Positions 25,415 through 35,262 of a stretch of DNA of 64,000 nucleotides are shown here, in pieces. Every line of letters begins with the position of its first letter. Position 1 is the first letter of the stretch. The position numbers were made by a program, and so were the translations under genes. Source of the stretch: Croceivirga radicis. GTDB lineage: Bacteria > Bacteroidota > Bacteroidia > Flavobacteriales > Flavobacteriaceae. The notes beneath the pieces were generated by a model, which was not told the origin of the DNA, made no database searches, and worked only from the letters and a program-made list of their open reading frames with translations. The DNA is taken from the NCBI RefSeq assembly GCF_002072105.2, contig NZ_MTBC01000002.1, positions 310,001 to 374,000 of the forward strand, written 5' to 3'.

Positions 25415-27505
25415 ATGCAAAGTTTTAGAACCGAAATAGAAAATCCAGTAGTAGAAAAGGATATCATTGAATTGGAGAAGAAGATTCGCCAATTTAAAGA
25501 AGGTAAGGTAGACGAGGAGCGCTTCCGTAGTCTTAGATTGGCCCGTGGGGTATATGGTCAAAGACAGCCGGGCGTGCAGATGATTCGTATAAAACTACCT
25601 TACGGCAAGGTTACTGCTAACCAATTGCTACGTATCTGTGATGTTTCGGACGAATTTTCTACCGGCCGTTTGCATATCACCACAAGACAAGACATTCAAA
25701 TTCATTATGTGGATTTAGAGCGTACCCCAGAATTGTGGGCGCAGCTAGAAAAAGACGATGTTACCCTTAGAGAAGCTTGTGGTAATACGGTACGTAACGT
25801 AACCGCTAGCGAAACTGCTGGGATAGATTTAGCAGAACCTTTTGATGTTTCGCCATATGCACATGCTGTTTTTCAGTATTTTCTTAGAAACCCTATTGGG
25901 CAAGAAATGGGGCGTAAGTTCAAAGTTTCTTTTTCCGCTTCGGATGCAGATACGGGCTTGTCTTACATGCATGATTTAGGTTTCATAGCCAAAATTGAGA
26001 ATGGTGTTAAAGGTTTCAAGGTGATGTTGGCCGGCGGTTTGGGTTCCCAACCAAGGCATGCAGACGAATTGTATAGCTTTTTGCCATCAGACCAAATAAT
26101 TCCTTTAATGGAACAGGTTATTCGCGTTTTTGATAGATACGGGGAGCGTAAAAGTAGGGCCAAGGCAAGAATGAAGTTTTTGCTGAAAGACATCGGTTTA
26201 GATGCCTTTAAAGAATTACTAGAGCAAGAAAAAACAGCGGTACCACACCAAACCTACCCCATTGATGCTGAGTCATACCCAAAGGTAAACATCGCGCAGC
26301 CAAAAATTCCGACGGTAAAAATTAAAGAAACTTTAGCCTACGAGTTGTGGAAAAGCACTAACGTAATTCCACAAAAGCAAGAAGGCTATGTTGCTATTGG
26401 TATTAAAGTTTTATTGGGCGATTTCTATACGGACAAAGCAAGACAATTAGCGCATCTCGTAAAAGAATATGCAGCGGGTGAGTTACGCTTATCGCTACGT
26501 CAAAATATCTTAATTCCTTATGTTAAGGAGGAGCTGGTTCCTTACTTCTATCAAGAGTTAGAAAAACTTGGTTTTGTAGAAGCAGGATATAACAAAGCTT
26601 TGGACATTACGGCTTGCCCAGGTACGGATACGTGTAATTTGGGTATTGCCAGTAGTACCGGGATTGCAGCAGAACTAGAACGTGTAATTAAAGCAGAATA
26701 CCCATCGTACATCAATAATCCAGATGTGGTAATTAAAATTAGTGGATGTATGAATGCCTGTGGGCAACACAATATGGCACACATCGGCTTTCAGGGGATG
26801 AGTGTACGTACCAAGGATAAATTAGTGGCACCGGCATTACAGGTATTGCTAGGTGGTGGCAACCACGGTAATGGTAACGGAACGTTTGCAGATAAAGTGG
26901 TTAAAGTGCCGTCTAAAAGAGGGCCGCAGGCATTGCGCTTAATCTTAGATGATTATGAAGCTAACGGACAAGGTAAATCTTTTGATGCGTATTATGCGGA
27001 AAAAGGTCAGCTGTACTTCTACGACTTTCTTAAAGAGTTAACAGATGTAGATAACCTTACCGCAGAAGATTTTATAGACTGGGGAAATACAGAAAAATAT
27101 AAAAAAGAGATTGGTGTAGGGGAATGTGCAGGGGTTATCGTGGATTTGGTAGCTACGCTATTCTTTGAAAGCCAAGAAAAAATTGATAATGCTGCAGAAG
27201 CACTAGAGCAAGGTAAATGGGCGGCAAGTATTTACTATAGCTATCAGTCTATGGTTAATTCTGCAAAAGCCTTATTGACATCAGAAAAGACCAAGGTGAA
27301 TACCCACAACAGTATCATTAAAGATTTTGATGCCTTGTTTGTTGCAACTAATAGAATAGATTTTGAAGGTGGTTTTAGTGATTTGGTTTTACAATTAAAC
27401 CAAAACGAGCCAAACGAAACATTTGCTAAAAGTTATTTAGAAGATGCCAAGCAGGTATTGGCCAAATTAGAAGCATTTAGAAATCTAGAATTACAAGAAG
27501 CCTAA
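25415..27505 (+). CDS. Sulfite reductase (siroheme/4Fe-4S) with C-terminal HEPN domain
   Basis: The protein has about 696 residues. Residues 1-560 carry the two-fold nitrite/sulfite reductase repeat (ferredoxin-like half RIKLPYGKVTANQLLRI, then STGRLHITTRQDIQIHY) with siroheme/4Fe-4S cysteines in ACPGTDTCNLG and SGCMNACGQH. From about residue 567 a helical HEPN-type domain is fused (GKWAASIYYSYQSMVNSAKALL, then KVNTHNSI). Location after cysN and before siroheme synthesis genes argues for sulfite rather than nitrite as substrate. A GTG at 25409 is in frame two codons upstream; ATG 25415 gives MQSFRTEIENPVVEKD, which I prefer. Confidence 0.9.
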   Translation: MQSFRTEIENPVVEKDIIELEKKIRQFKEGKVDEERFRSLRLARGVYGQRQPGVQMIRIKLPYGKVTANQLLRICDVSDEFSTGRLHITTRQDIQIHYVDLERTPELWAQLEKDDVTLREACGNTVRNVTASETAGIDLAEPFDVSPYAHAVFQYFLRNPIGQEMGRKFKVSFSASDADTGLSYMHDLGFIAKIENGVKGFKVMLAGGLGSQPRHADELYSFLPSDQIIPLMEQVIRVFDRYGERKSRAKARMKFLLKDIGLDAFKELLEQEKTAVPHQTYPIDAESYPKVNIAQPKIPTVKIKETLAYELWKSTNVIPQKQEGYVAIGIKVLLGDFYTDKARQLAHLVKEYAAGELRLSLRQNILIPYVKEELVPYFYQELEKLGFVEAGYNKALDITACPGTDTCNLGIASSTGIAAELERVIKAEYPSYINNPDVVIKISGCMNACGQHNMAHIGFQGMSVRTKDKLVAPALQVLLGGGNHGNGNGTFADKVVKVPSKRGPQALRLILDDYEANGQGKSFDAYYAEKGQLYFYDFLKELTDVDNLTAEDFIDWGNTEKYKKEIGVGECAGVIVDLVATLFFESQEKIDNAAEALEQGKWAASIYYSYQSMVNSAKALLTSEKTKVNTHNSIIKDFDALFVATNRIDFEGGFSDLVLQLNQNEPNETFAKSYLEDAKQVLAKLEAFRNLELQEA

Positions 27506-27508
27506 AAA

Positions 27509-28318
27509 ATGAACCATAGTAACAATCATACAGCAAACACTACTCCATTTTCAGGGCCATTTGGGACCGCTGGTAGGCTTACTGTGGTAGGGGCCGGACC
27601 AGGAGACGCAGACCTCTTTACACTTAAAGGTATAAAAGCCTTAAAAAGTGCGGACGTAGTTCTGTTTGATGCCCTAGTGAACCCTGATTTATTGGAGTAC
27701 GCCCCGCAAGCAGAACAAATTTTTGTAGGGAAACGCAAAGGTTGTTACAGCTATCAGCAAGAACAAATAAATGAGCTAATCGTACAACGTGGCCAAGAAG
27801 GAAAGCATGTAGTACGTCTTAAAGGTGGCGACCCATTTGTATTTGGTCGTGGAGCCGAAGAGATGGAATATGCGGCTGGCTTTGGTTTAGAGGTGGCTAT
27901 GGTACCTGGGATTTCTTCCTCGGTATCCGTTCCTGCCTATCAAAATATTCCAGTAACTAAAAGAGGCGCGGCAGAAAGTTTTTGGGTAATTACGGGTACA
28001 ACCAAGGAGCATAAATTGTCTAAAGATGTAGCACTAGCGGCAAAATCATCTGCAACAGTGGTAATTTTAATGGGCATGAGCAAATTGGGCGAAATCATGG
28101 CTTTATTTCAACAAGAAGGTAAATCAGAAACTCCAGTTGCCATTATACAAAATGGTACCAGAAAAGATGAAAAAATAGGTATTGGCACTGTTGCTTCTAT
28201 AGAGTCCAAGGCAAAGGAGCAGCAGCTGTCCAATCCTGCAATTATTATTATAGGAGATGTGGTGGCGCATAGAGCGCGTATCTTAGCAGTACAACAAGAA
28301 CAAAACGTACAAGCCTAA
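27509..28318 (+). CDS. cobA: Uroporphyrinogen-III C-methyltransferase
   Basis: This 269-residue SAM-dependent enzyme makes precorrin-2, the first step to siroheme. Motifs VVGAGPGDADLFTLKG near the N-terminus, the VRLKGGDPFVFGRGAEE signature and PGISSSVSVPAYQNIPVTKRG are diagnostic of SUMT. Only three bases separate it from the sulfite reductase gene, whose siroheme it would help supply, and its TAA overlaps the ATG of the next gene by one base. It also draws on the SAM pool made by metK. Confidence 0.95.
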   Translation: MNHSNNHTANTTPFSGPFGTAGRLTVVGAGPGDADLFTLKGIKALKSADVVLFDALVNPDLLEYAPQAEQIFVGKRKGCYSYQQEQINELIVQRGQEGKHVVRLKGGDPFVFGRGAEEMEYAAGFGLEVAMVPGISSSVSVPAYQNIPVTKRGAAESFWVITGTTKEHKLSKDVALAAKSSATVVILMGMSKLGEIMALFQQEGKSETPVAIIQNGTRKDEKIGIGTVASIESKAKEQQLSNPAIIIIGDVVAHRARILAVQQEQNVQA

Positions 28319-28896
28319 TGGAACGCAATAACCTTTATCCCATTTTTCTAAAAACTTCGCAGTTAGAAGTGCTTATCATTGGTGGTGGATTTGTAGCCGA
28401 AGAAAAGTTACATTTTTTAACCAAGTCTAGTCCAGATGCAAAAGTAATCATGGTGTCTCCAATGTTTAGAGAAGCCACTACTGAATTGGCCAATGCATTT
28501 AATGTGACCATGATAACCGATGTTTATCATCCTAAATATTTGGAAGGTAAACATATGGTGGTGGCAACTACAGATGTACCTGAAGTGAATATACAGGTGT
28601 ATAACGATTGCAGGGCTCAAAGTAAATTGGTGAATGTAGCGGACAACCCACCATTGTGCGATTTCTACATGGGCGGTATTGTTACCAAAGGGAACGTAAA
28701 AGTTGCTATTTCTACCAATGGAAAGTCGCCTACCACCGCAAAACGCTTACGTCAGTTTTTTGAGGAGGTAATTCCAGAAGACATAGACCAAATGGTAAAG
28801 AACCTAAATGAGTATAGAAAAACCATTAAGGGTGATTTTGAAGAGAAAGTAGACCAGATGAATCAGATTACGGAGAAGCTGGTCAACAAAAAATAA
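28318..28896 (+). CDS. Precorrin-2 dehydrogenase / sirohydrochlorin ferrochelatase
   Basis: The 192 residues match the N-terminal half of CysG (Met8p/SirC type): a Rossmann VLIIGGGFVAEEKLHFL, then ATTDVPEVNIQVYNDCR and CDFYMGGIVTKGNVKVAISTNGKSP. It would oxidise precorrin-2 with NAD+ and insert iron to give siroheme, completing the cofactor pathway started by the upstream methyltransferase. Whether it has chelatase activity as well as dehydrogenase activity cannot be told from sequence alone. Start overlaps the cobA stop, suggesting coupled translation. Confidence 0.9.
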   Translation: MERNNLYPIFLKTSQLEVLIIGGGFVAEEKLHFLTKSSPDAKVIMVSPMFREATTELANAFNVTMITDVYHPKYLEGKHMVVATTDVPEVNIQVYNDCRAQSKLVNVADNPPLCDFYMGGIVTKGNVKVAISTNGKSPTTAKRLRQFFEEVIPEDIDQMVKNLNEYRKTIKGDFEEKVDQMNQITEKLVNKK

Positions 28897-28995
28897 AAGG
28901 GCCGTACGTAATGGCGGTAAAAGAAAAAGAATTAGAAAAAGAAAATTAAAATAGATTGAAATTCCCGCGCTAGCGGAACCACAAAAGTAGATAAC

Positions 28996-30057
28996 ATGAT
29001 AAAGACGGATATACTTATTATTGGTGCAGGACCAACAGGATTGTTCACTGTTTTTGAAGCAGGATTGTTAAAACTCAAATGCCATATTATAGATGCATTG
29101 CCACAACCGGGTGGGCAATGTTCGGAGATTTATCCTAAAAAACCTATTTATGATATTCCTGCTTATCCAGAAATTTTAGCGGGTGATTTGGTAGATCGCT
29201 TAATGGAGCAAATAAAACCTTTTGAGCCAGGATTTACCTTAGGGGAACGTGCAGAGACTTTAGACAAGCAAGAAGACGGTTCTTTTATTGTTACTACTAA
29301 CTTAGGAACGCAACACCATGCGCCAGTGGTGGTAATTGCTGGTGGTTTGGGTTCTTTTGAGCCAAGAAAGCCGCAAATTCCAAATTTGGATATCTATGAA
29401 ACCAAAGGTGTGGAATACATGATAAAAGACCCAGAAGTGTATCGCGATAAAAAAGTGGTAATTGCTGGAGGTGGAGATTCTGCCCTAGATTGGTCTATTT
29501 TCTTGGCAGATGTAGCCTCAGAGGTACATTTGGTACACCGTAGAAACGAATTCCGTGGCGCTTTAGACTCCGTTGAGAAAGCGAGAGAATTAGCGCAGGT
29601 TGGTAAAATTAAGTTACACACCAAGGCAGAGGTGAAAGAACTGCATGGTGCGGATACTTTAGAAGCGGTAGTTGTTAAATCTACAGAAGAAGGTGTGGAG
29701 CCCAAGTATGTAGAAACCGATTATTTTATTCCGTTGTTTGGTCTGTCTCCTAAATTAGGACCTATAGGTAGTTGGGGCTTAGAGATAGAAAAGAACGCTA
29801 TTAAAGTGAACAATGCCAAAGATTACCAGACCAATATACCGGGTGTGTTTGCCATTGGTGATGTAAATACGTACGAAGGTAAACTTAAACTAATCTTATC
29901 GGGCTTTCATGAAGCAGCGGTAATGTGTCAATATGCCTATCAAATTATAAATCCGGATAAACGATTTGTAATGAAGTATACCACGGTTGGCGGGGTAGAA
30001 GGATTTGATGGATCCAAGAAAGAAGCCAAAAAAGAGGTGGTGCAAAGTATCGTCTAA
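28996..30057 (+). CDS. Ferredoxin-NADP+ reductase (thioredoxin-reductase-like type)
   Basis: This 353-residue flavoprotein has the FAD motif IIGAGPTGLFTVFEAG at the N-terminus, PGGQCSEIYPKKPIYDIPA, and the NADPH motif IAGGGDSALDW near residue 156. The CXXC redox pair of thioredoxin reductases is absent, as expected for TrxR-like ferredoxin reductases. In this position, directly after the siroheme genes, it most likely supplies electrons through ferredoxin to the sulfite reductase. It is the last gene before a strong terminator. Confidence 0.88.
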   Translation: MIKTDILIIGAGPTGLFTVFEAGLLKLKCHIIDALPQPGGQCSEIYPKKPIYDIPAYPEILAGDLVDRLMEQIKPFEPGFTLGERAETLDKQEDGSFIVTTNLGTQHHAPVVVIAGGLGSFEPRKPQIPNLDIYETKGVEYMIKDPEVYRDKKVVIAGGGDSALDWSIFLADVASEVHLVHRRNEFRGALDSVEKARELAQVGKIKLHTKAEVKELHGADTLEAVVVKSTEEGVEPKYVETDYFIPLFGLSPKLGPIGSWGLEIEKNAIKVNNAKDYQTNIPGVFAIGDVNTYEGKLKLILSGFHEAAVMCQYAYQIINPDKRFVMKYTTVGGVEGFDGSKKEAKKEVVQSIV

Positions 30058-30082
30058 AATCTTAGATGAGTTTGAGTTAGCG

Positions 30083-30109
30083 AGCCTCCTTACCAAGGGA
30101 GGCTTTTTT
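30083..30109 (+). terminator. Rho-independent terminator of the sulfate assimilation operon
   Basis: AGCCTCC / GGAGGCT stem followed by TTTTTT, 26 bases after the reductase stop codon. Confidence 0.85.
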
Positions 30110-30187
30110 GTGATAAAAGAAACGGTTTTTTTGTATTTAATCCGTAAGGGCCTTTTCTTTGCACGCAGTTCATTAAAAATAATGTAG

Positions 30188-30339
30188 GTTATCAAGAAAG
30201 GTGGAGGGAATAGACCCGTTGAAACCTTAGCAACCCTTGCTTTAACTAGTATAAGCAATGAAGGTGCTACATTCTACTTCATATTTAGATAGATTCAACT
30301 CTGTTGAAAATCGTTAAAGCCTTTATGAAGAAGGATAAC
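30188..30339 (+). promoter_or_regulatory. SAM-I (S-box) riboswitch before metH
   Basis: GTTATC (30188-30193) and GATAAC (30334-30339) close P1. Between them are AAGAAAGGTGGAGGG, GTTGAAACCTTAGCAACCC, and GAAGGTGCTACATTCTAC, essentially the same core as the copy before metY, but with a longer variable P4-side arm (about 35 extra bases). A likely promoter (TTTTTTTG ... TTCTTTG near 30126-30160) precedes it. The 30058-30423 gap is filled by terminator, riboswitch and the second promoter described separately. Confidence 0.92.
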
Positions 30340-30367
30340 AAAAACAACAGTCTTTTGTGTACCCTTG

Positions 30368-30395
30368 TAACTTTGCTAACCTACTAAAATAATAC
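30368..30395 (+). promoter_or_regulatory. Second promoter and Rrf2-like box between riboswitch and metH
   Basis: TAACTTTG (30368-30375) matches the -7 consensus, and CTACTAAAATAATAC (30381-30395) follows where transcription would start; it matches 13 of 15 bases of the palindrome upstream of the cys operon. If active, this promoter would make transcripts lacking the riboswitch. Confidence 0.45.
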
Positions 30396-30423
30396 GTCGC
30401 CAATATTGGTGACCTTTGTAGTT

Positions 30424-31425
30424 ATGAAGATTGAAGAAGTTTTAAAGGAGCGCATATTAGTTTTGGATGGTGCTATGGGTACCATGTTACAACGCTATAA
30501 GTTTACCGAAGAGGATTTTAGGGGAGAACGTTTTAAAGACTGGCCAAGTCCTTTACAAGGAAATAACGATTTATTATCCATAACCCAGCCCGAAGCTATT
30601 GCCACAGTACATGCCAAGTATTTCGCCGCTGGTGCGGATATTGTAGAAACCAATACTTTTTCTGGCACTACCATTGCTATGGAAGATTACGGCATGCAAG
30701 ATTTGGTGTACGAACTTAATTATGAATCGGCCAAAATAGCCAAGCGTGTTGCGGAAGAATTTACTGCCAAAGAGCCACAAAAGCCAAGGTTTGTGGCTGG
30801 TAGTATTGGTCCAACCAACAAAACGGCCAGTATGAGCCCAGATGTTAACGACCCTGGATTTAGAGCTATTTCTTTTGATGAGTTGCGCGTGGCATACAAA
30901 CAACAAGTAGAGGCATTGTTAGATGGTGGTGCGGATTTACTTTTGGTAGAAACCATATTTGATACCCTAAATGCCAAAGCAGCGCTTTTTGCCATAGAAG
31001 AGGTAAAAGAAGAGCGCAACATAGAAGTACCCATCATGGTCAGCGGTACTATTACAGATGCTTCTGGTAGAACCTTATCTGGACAAACCGCGGAAGCATT
31101 TTTGATTTCAATTTCGCATTTACCCATACTAAGTGTAGGTTTTAATTGTGCTTTGGGTGCTAAGCAATTAACGCCCCATTTAGAGGTAATTTCCGCAAAG
31201 TCAGAATTTTTCACCTCTGCACACCCTAATGCTGGTCTACCAAATGCTTTTGGTGAGTATGATGAAACGCCAGAAGAAATGGCCGCACAAATAAAAGAAT
31301 ATTTAGATAAAAACTTAGTGAATATTGTGGGTGGATGCTGTGGAACAACACCGGAGCATATAAAGGCTATTGCTGATTTAGTGAAAAATTATAAACCTCG
31401 ACCAATTGCTTTTGCTAGCATTTAA
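30424..31425 (+). CDS. metH: Methionine synthase, homocysteine-binding (HCY) part
   Basis: The 333-residue protein is the N-terminal homocysteine S-methyltransferase module of cobalamin-dependent MetH, encoded as a separate gene. It has [12 protein letters not shown] at the N-terminus and the zinc cysteines in GFNCALG and [11 protein letters not shown]. The remaining modules are in the next gene, 33 bases downstream, so the two polypeptides must work together. The start at 30424 ([19 protein letters not shown]) is preferred over an in-frame ATG at 30406, which adds only MVTFVV and overlaps promoter sequence. Confidence 0.93.
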   Translation: MKIEEVLKERILVLDGAMGTMLQRYKFTEEDFRGERFKDWPSPLQGNNDLLSITQPEAIATVHAKYFAAGADIVETNTFSGTTIAMEDYGMQDLVYELNYESAKIAKRVAEEFTAKEPQKPRFVAGSIGPTNKTASMSPDVNDPGFRAISFDELRVAYKQQVEALLDGGADLLLVETIFDTLNAKAALFAIEEVKEERNIEVPIMVSGTITDASGRTLSGQTAEAFLISISHLPILSVGFNCALGAKQLTPHLEVISAKSEFFTSAHPNAGLPNAFGEYDETPEEMAAQIKEYLDKNLVNIVGGCCGTTPEHIKAIADLVKNYKPRPIAFASI

Positions 31426-31458
31426 TCCAAGAACAAGTTCGAAAAGGAACAACGAAGA

Positions 31459-34137
31459 ATGAGTAAGAATCGACGTGTACTACGATTATCAGGCCTAGAA
31501 CCCTTGGTCATAACCCCAGAAAGTAACTTTATAAATGTAGGGGAGCGTACCAATGTGGCGGGTTCTAAGCGTTTTTTGCGTTTAATAAAAGAAGAAAAGT
31601 TCGAAGAAGCTTTGGATGTTGCCAGGCATCAGGTAGAAGGAGGCGCACAGATAATAGATATTAACATGGATGACGGTCTTATTGATGGTAAGGCTGCCAT
31701 GGTAAAGTACCTGAATTTAATAATCGCCGAGCCAGATATTGCCCGTGTGCCTATAATGATAGATAGTTCTAAATGGGAAATTATAGAGGCCGGTTTGCAA
31801 GTGGTGCAAGGTAAATGTGTCGTTAATTCCATTAGCTTAAAAGAAGGGGAGGCAGAGTTCATACACCACGCCAAATTGATTAAGAGATACGGTGCGGCCG
31901 TGATTGTCATGGCATTTGATGAGGTTGGGCAGGCAGATACGTATCAAAGACGAATAGAAATAGCAGAACGTTCGTACCGAATTTTGGTAGATAAAGTAAA
32001 ATTTGCTCCAGAAGACATCATTTTCGATTTAAACATTTTTCCTGTAGCCACGGGAATGGAAGAACACCGAAAAAACGCAATCGATTTTATCGAGGCTACC
32101 CGTTGGGTGCGCCAAAACTTGCCGTATTGTAGTGTAAGCGGTGGGGTAAGTAACGTTTCCTTCTCGTTTAGGGGTAATAATCCCGTTAGGGAAGCCATGC
32201 ATTCTGTGTTTTTGTACCATGCTATCAAGGCAGGGATGAATATAGGTATTGTAAACCCAACTATGTTAGAGGTTTATGATGATATCCCTAAAGACCTTTT
32301 AGAACACGTTGAGGATGTGATTTTAGATAGAAGGGATGATGCTACAGAGCGGTTATTGGAGTTTGCTGAAACCTTTCAAGGAAAAACCAAAGAAAGCACG
32401 GTAGATTTATCGTGGCGAGAAGAGCCATTGCAAGACCGTATTACCAGAGCCTTGGTAAAAGGTATTGACCAATATATAATTGAAGATGTAGAAGAGGCCA
32501 GACAACAGGCAGCAAAACCATTGCACGTTATTGAAGGCAATTTAATGACCGGTATGAATGTGGTGGGCGACTTGTTCGGAAGCGGTAAAATGTTTTTGCC
32601 ACAGGTGGTAAAATCTGCTCGTGTAATGAAAAAAGCGGTTGCCTACCTTACACCTTACATTGAAGCGTCTAAAGACAAATCTACGGGGGCAAACGGAAAG
32701 GTGCTTATGGCCACGGTAAAAGGCGATGTGCACGATATTGGTAAAAATATCGTATCAGTGGTATTGGCTTGTAACAATTATGAGATTGTAGATTTAGGAG
32801 TGATGGTACCGCCAGAGGTAATTATAAACCGTGCTATAGAAGAACAGGTAGATGTTATTGGTCTTAGCGGATTAATTACGCCTTCTTTGGATGAGATGGT
32901 TTTCTTGGCCAAAGAAATGGAGCGTCAAAACTTTAATGTGCCCTTATTGATAGGTGGGGCAACCACCAGTAAAGCACATACCGCGGTTAAAATAGACCCG
33001 GTGTATAAACATGCCGTTGTGCATGTAAATGATGCATCTAGAGCGGTAACCGTGGTGGGCGATTTACTTCAAAAAGAATCTTCAGATACTTATAAAAAGT
33101 CGGTAAAGCTAGATTACGAGAGCTTTAGGGAAAAGTTTTTAAATCGTTCCAAGCATAAAGAATATCTGACTTTGGAACAGGCTAGAGCTAATAAACTAAA
33201 AATCGATTTTAAGCCAGAAGACATTGTAGAGCCAAAGGTTTTAGGAACTACGGTTTTAGAGGATTTTGATTTGCGAGAGCTGGTAGACTTTATAGACTGG
33301 ACACCGTTTTTTAGAAGCTGGGATTTACATGGTAAATATCCAGACATTTTAGAAGATAAAGTGGTTGGTGCACAAGCAACAGAATTGTTTTCAGATGCGC
33401 AGAAAATGCTCGTAGAAATATTAGAACAAGAATTGCTCAAGGGAAAAGCCACTTTTGGATTGTTTCCTGCCAATCAGATAAACGATGATGACATTGAATT
33501 GGGCGTACCAGGTAATGAAACCACTGTTTTTAGAACACTAAGGCAGCAAACCAAAAAACGAGATGGAGTGCCAAATATCGCGTTAGCAGATTTTATTGCA
33601 CCCAAGGAAAGTGGATTACAAGATTATATTGGCTGTTTCTGTGTTTCGGCAGGGTTTGGAACCAAAGAATTAGCAGAAAAGTATGAGGCTGCACATGACG
33701 ACTATTCGAGTATAATGGTCAAGGCATTAGCAGACCGTTTGGCAGAGGCATTTGCAGAATATTTGCACAAAGAGGTGCGTACCAAGTATTGGGGTTACGC
33801 CAAAGCCGAGAATTTAGACAATACGGAACTAATCAAAGAAAGTTATCGTGGTATACGCCCTGCACCGGGTTACCCTGCCTGTCCAGATCATTTAGAGAAG
33901 CTAACCATATGGGAATTGATGCAGGTAAAAGAAACTATTGGTGTAGAATTAACAGATAGTTTGGCCATGTGGCCTGCAGCCAGTGTAAGTGGCTATTATT
34001 TTGCGCATCCAGAGGCAAAATACTTTGGGTTAGGAAAGATAAAAGAAGATCAAGTGTACGATTTTGCCAATCGAAAAGGTATAGAAAAGGAAGTTGCAGA
34101 AAGATGGTTGGCACCTAATATTGCAGAAGCTCCTTAA
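31459..34137 (+). CDS. metH: Methionine synthase, folate/cobalamin/activation part
   Basis: The 892-residue protein contains the pterin-binding barrel (from about residue 20; [14 protein letters not shown]), the cap and cobalamin-binding domain with [11 protein letters not shown] (the His ligand) and [12 protein letters not shown], and the C-terminal SAM-binding reactivation domain with [12 protein letters not shown]. It lacks the N-terminal homocysteine module, which is the upstream gene. Together they transfer a methyl group from methyltetrahydrofolate to homocysteine. The SAM-domain shows that reductive reactivation is retained. It is in an operon with metF. Confidence 0.95.
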   Translation: MSKNRRVLRLSGLEPLVITPESNFINVGERTNVAGSKRFLRLIKEEKFEEALDVARHQVEGGAQIIDINMDDGLIDGKAAMVKYLNLIIAEPDIARVPIMIDSSKWEIIEAGLQVVQGKCVVNSISLKEGEAEFIHHAKLIKRYGAAVIVMAFDEVGQADTYQRRIEIAERSYRILVDKVKFAPEDIIFDLNIFPVATGMEEHRKNAIDFIEATRWVRQNLPYCSVSGGVSNVSFSFRGNNPVREAMHSVFLYHAIKAGMNIGIVNPTMLEVYDDIPKDLLEHVEDVILDRRDDATERLLEFAETFQGKTKESTVDLSWREEPLQDRITRALVKGIDQYIIEDVEEARQQAAKPLHVIEGNLMTGMNVVGDLFGSGKMFLPQVVKSARVMKKAVAYLTPYIEASKDKSTGANGKVLMATVKGDVHDIGKNIVSVVLACNNYEIVDLGVMVPPEVIINRAIEEQVDVIGLSGLITPSLDEMVFLAKEMERQNFNVPLLIGGATTSKAHTAVKIDPVYKHAVVHVNDASRAVTVVGDLLQKESSDTYKKSVKLDYESFREKFLNRSKHKEYLTLEQARANKLKIDFKPEDIVEPKVLGTTVLEDFDLRELVDFIDWTPFFRSWDLHGKYPDILEDKVVGAQATELFSDAQKMLVEILEQELLKGKATFGLFPANQINDDDIELGVPGNETTVFRTLRQQTKKRDGVPNIALADFIAPKESGLQDYIGCFCVSAGFGTKELAEKYEAAHDDYSSIMVKALADRLAEAFAEYLHKEVRTKYWGYAKAENLDNTELIKESYRGIRPAPGYPACPDHLEKLTIWELMQVKETIGVELTDSLAMWPAASVSGYYFAHPEAKYFGLGKIKEDQVYDFANRKGIEKEVAERWLAPNIAEAP

Positions 34138-34245
34138 CCCGCCAAGGGTAATATTGATTATAGCGATTAAAGTTTGAAAACTAACAACTAAATATGGTCC
34201 CCATAAAAGCCCTATTTCGTTCTGAAAGGGCAAGGGGAGAGGCTT

Positions 34246-35199
34246 ATGAAGGTAACCGAACACATAGCAAACGCCAAAGGAGAAACGTTATTCAGTTTTG
34301 AAATTGTACCTCCGGTAAAAGGGAAAAACATACAAGATTTGTATGATAATATAGACCCGTTAATGGAGTTTAAACCTCCATTTATAGACGTTACTACCTC
34401 AAGGGAAGAGTACGTTTACATAGAAAAAAATGGCCTCTTGGAGAAAAAGGTTACACGTATGCGTCCAGGTACCGTTGGTATCTGTGCGTCTTTACAATAC
34501 AAATACAATGTAGATACCGTGCCCCATGTATTATGTGGCGGTTTTACCAAAGAGGAGACGGAATATATGTTGGTAGATTGCCAATATTTGGGGATAGACA
34601 ATGTTATGGCGCTACGTGGGGATGCCATGAAAGGAGAGCAATATTTTAGTCCTTGTGAAGGTGGGCATAGCTATGCCAAAGGTTTGGTAGAACAAATTGC
34701 AGCTCTAAACCAAGGTAAGTATTTAATTGACGAATTAAAGATGGAGCATACACCAAATTTCTGTATTGGTGTGGCGGGTTATCCAGAAAAACATTTGGAG
34801 GCGCCAAGTCTTCAAAATGATTTAAAACGATTAAAAGAAAAGGTAGATGCAGGGGCAGACTATGTGGTAACCCAAATGTTTTTTGATAATAAAAAGTATT
34901 TTGAATTTGTAGATGCCGCAAGGGCTATGGGTATTACCATTCCCATAATACCAGGTATAAAGCCATTGGCCGTTCAAAAGCATTTGCGTTTGTTGCCACA
35001 AGTGTTCTGGGTAAATTTACCAGAAGATTTAATAGATGCGGTAGAGGCTTGCCCAGATAACAAAGCGGTAAGGCAAGTGGGTATAGAATGGGCCATACAG
35101 CAATCTAAAGAATTAAAAGATGCTGGCGTTCCTGTATTGCATTATTACTCTATGGGTAAATCTAGCAATATTAAGGCTATTGCGGCCGCCTTGTTTTAA
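34246..35199 (+). CDS. metF: 5,10-methylenetetrahydrofolate reductase
   Basis: This 317-residue flavoenzyme makes the 5-methyl-THF used by MetH. It has the N-terminal FSFEIVPPVKGKN (catalytic Glu), the DVTTSREEY stretch, MALRGDAMKGE and DYVVTQMFFDNKKYFEF, all characteristic of MetF. It lies 108 bases after metH with no terminator between, so it probably shares the SAM-I riboswitch control of that operon. Confidence 0.95.
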   Translation: MKVTEHIANAKGETLFSFEIVPPVKGKNIQDLYDNIDPLMEFKPPFIDVTTSREEYVYIEKNGLLEKKVTRMRPGTVGICASLQYKYNVDTVPHVLCGGFTKEETEYMLVDCQYLGIDNVMALRGDAMKGEQYFSPCEGGHSYAKGLVEQIAALNQGKYLIDELKMEHTPNFCIGVAGYPEKHLEAPSLQNDLKRLKEKVDAGADYVVTQMFFDNKKYFEFVDAARAMGITIPIIPGIKPLAVQKHLRLLPQVFWVNLPEDLIDAVEACPDNKAVRQVGIEWAIQQSKELKDAGVPVLHYYSMGKSSNIKAIAAALF

Positions 35200-35218
35200 T
35201 TAACATAACCCTTGTGCA

Positions 35219-35255
35219 TATCTTTGGTAGATTGCCCTAGTATTAAATACCTTTG
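35219..35255 (+). promoter_or_regulatory. Two candidate -7 boxes before the PagL-like gene
   Basis: TATCTTTG (35219-35226) and TACCTTTG (35248-35255) both match TAnnTTTG; the second ends only seven bases before the ATG at 35263. Confidence 0.4.
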
Positions 35256-35262
35256 GGGGCTT

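Noticed and set aside
25415-27505. Nitrite reductase
   Set aside because: The motifs do not separate nitrite from sulfite reductases, but the neighbours (cysH/D/N, siroheme genes, ferredoxin reductase) argue for sulfite.
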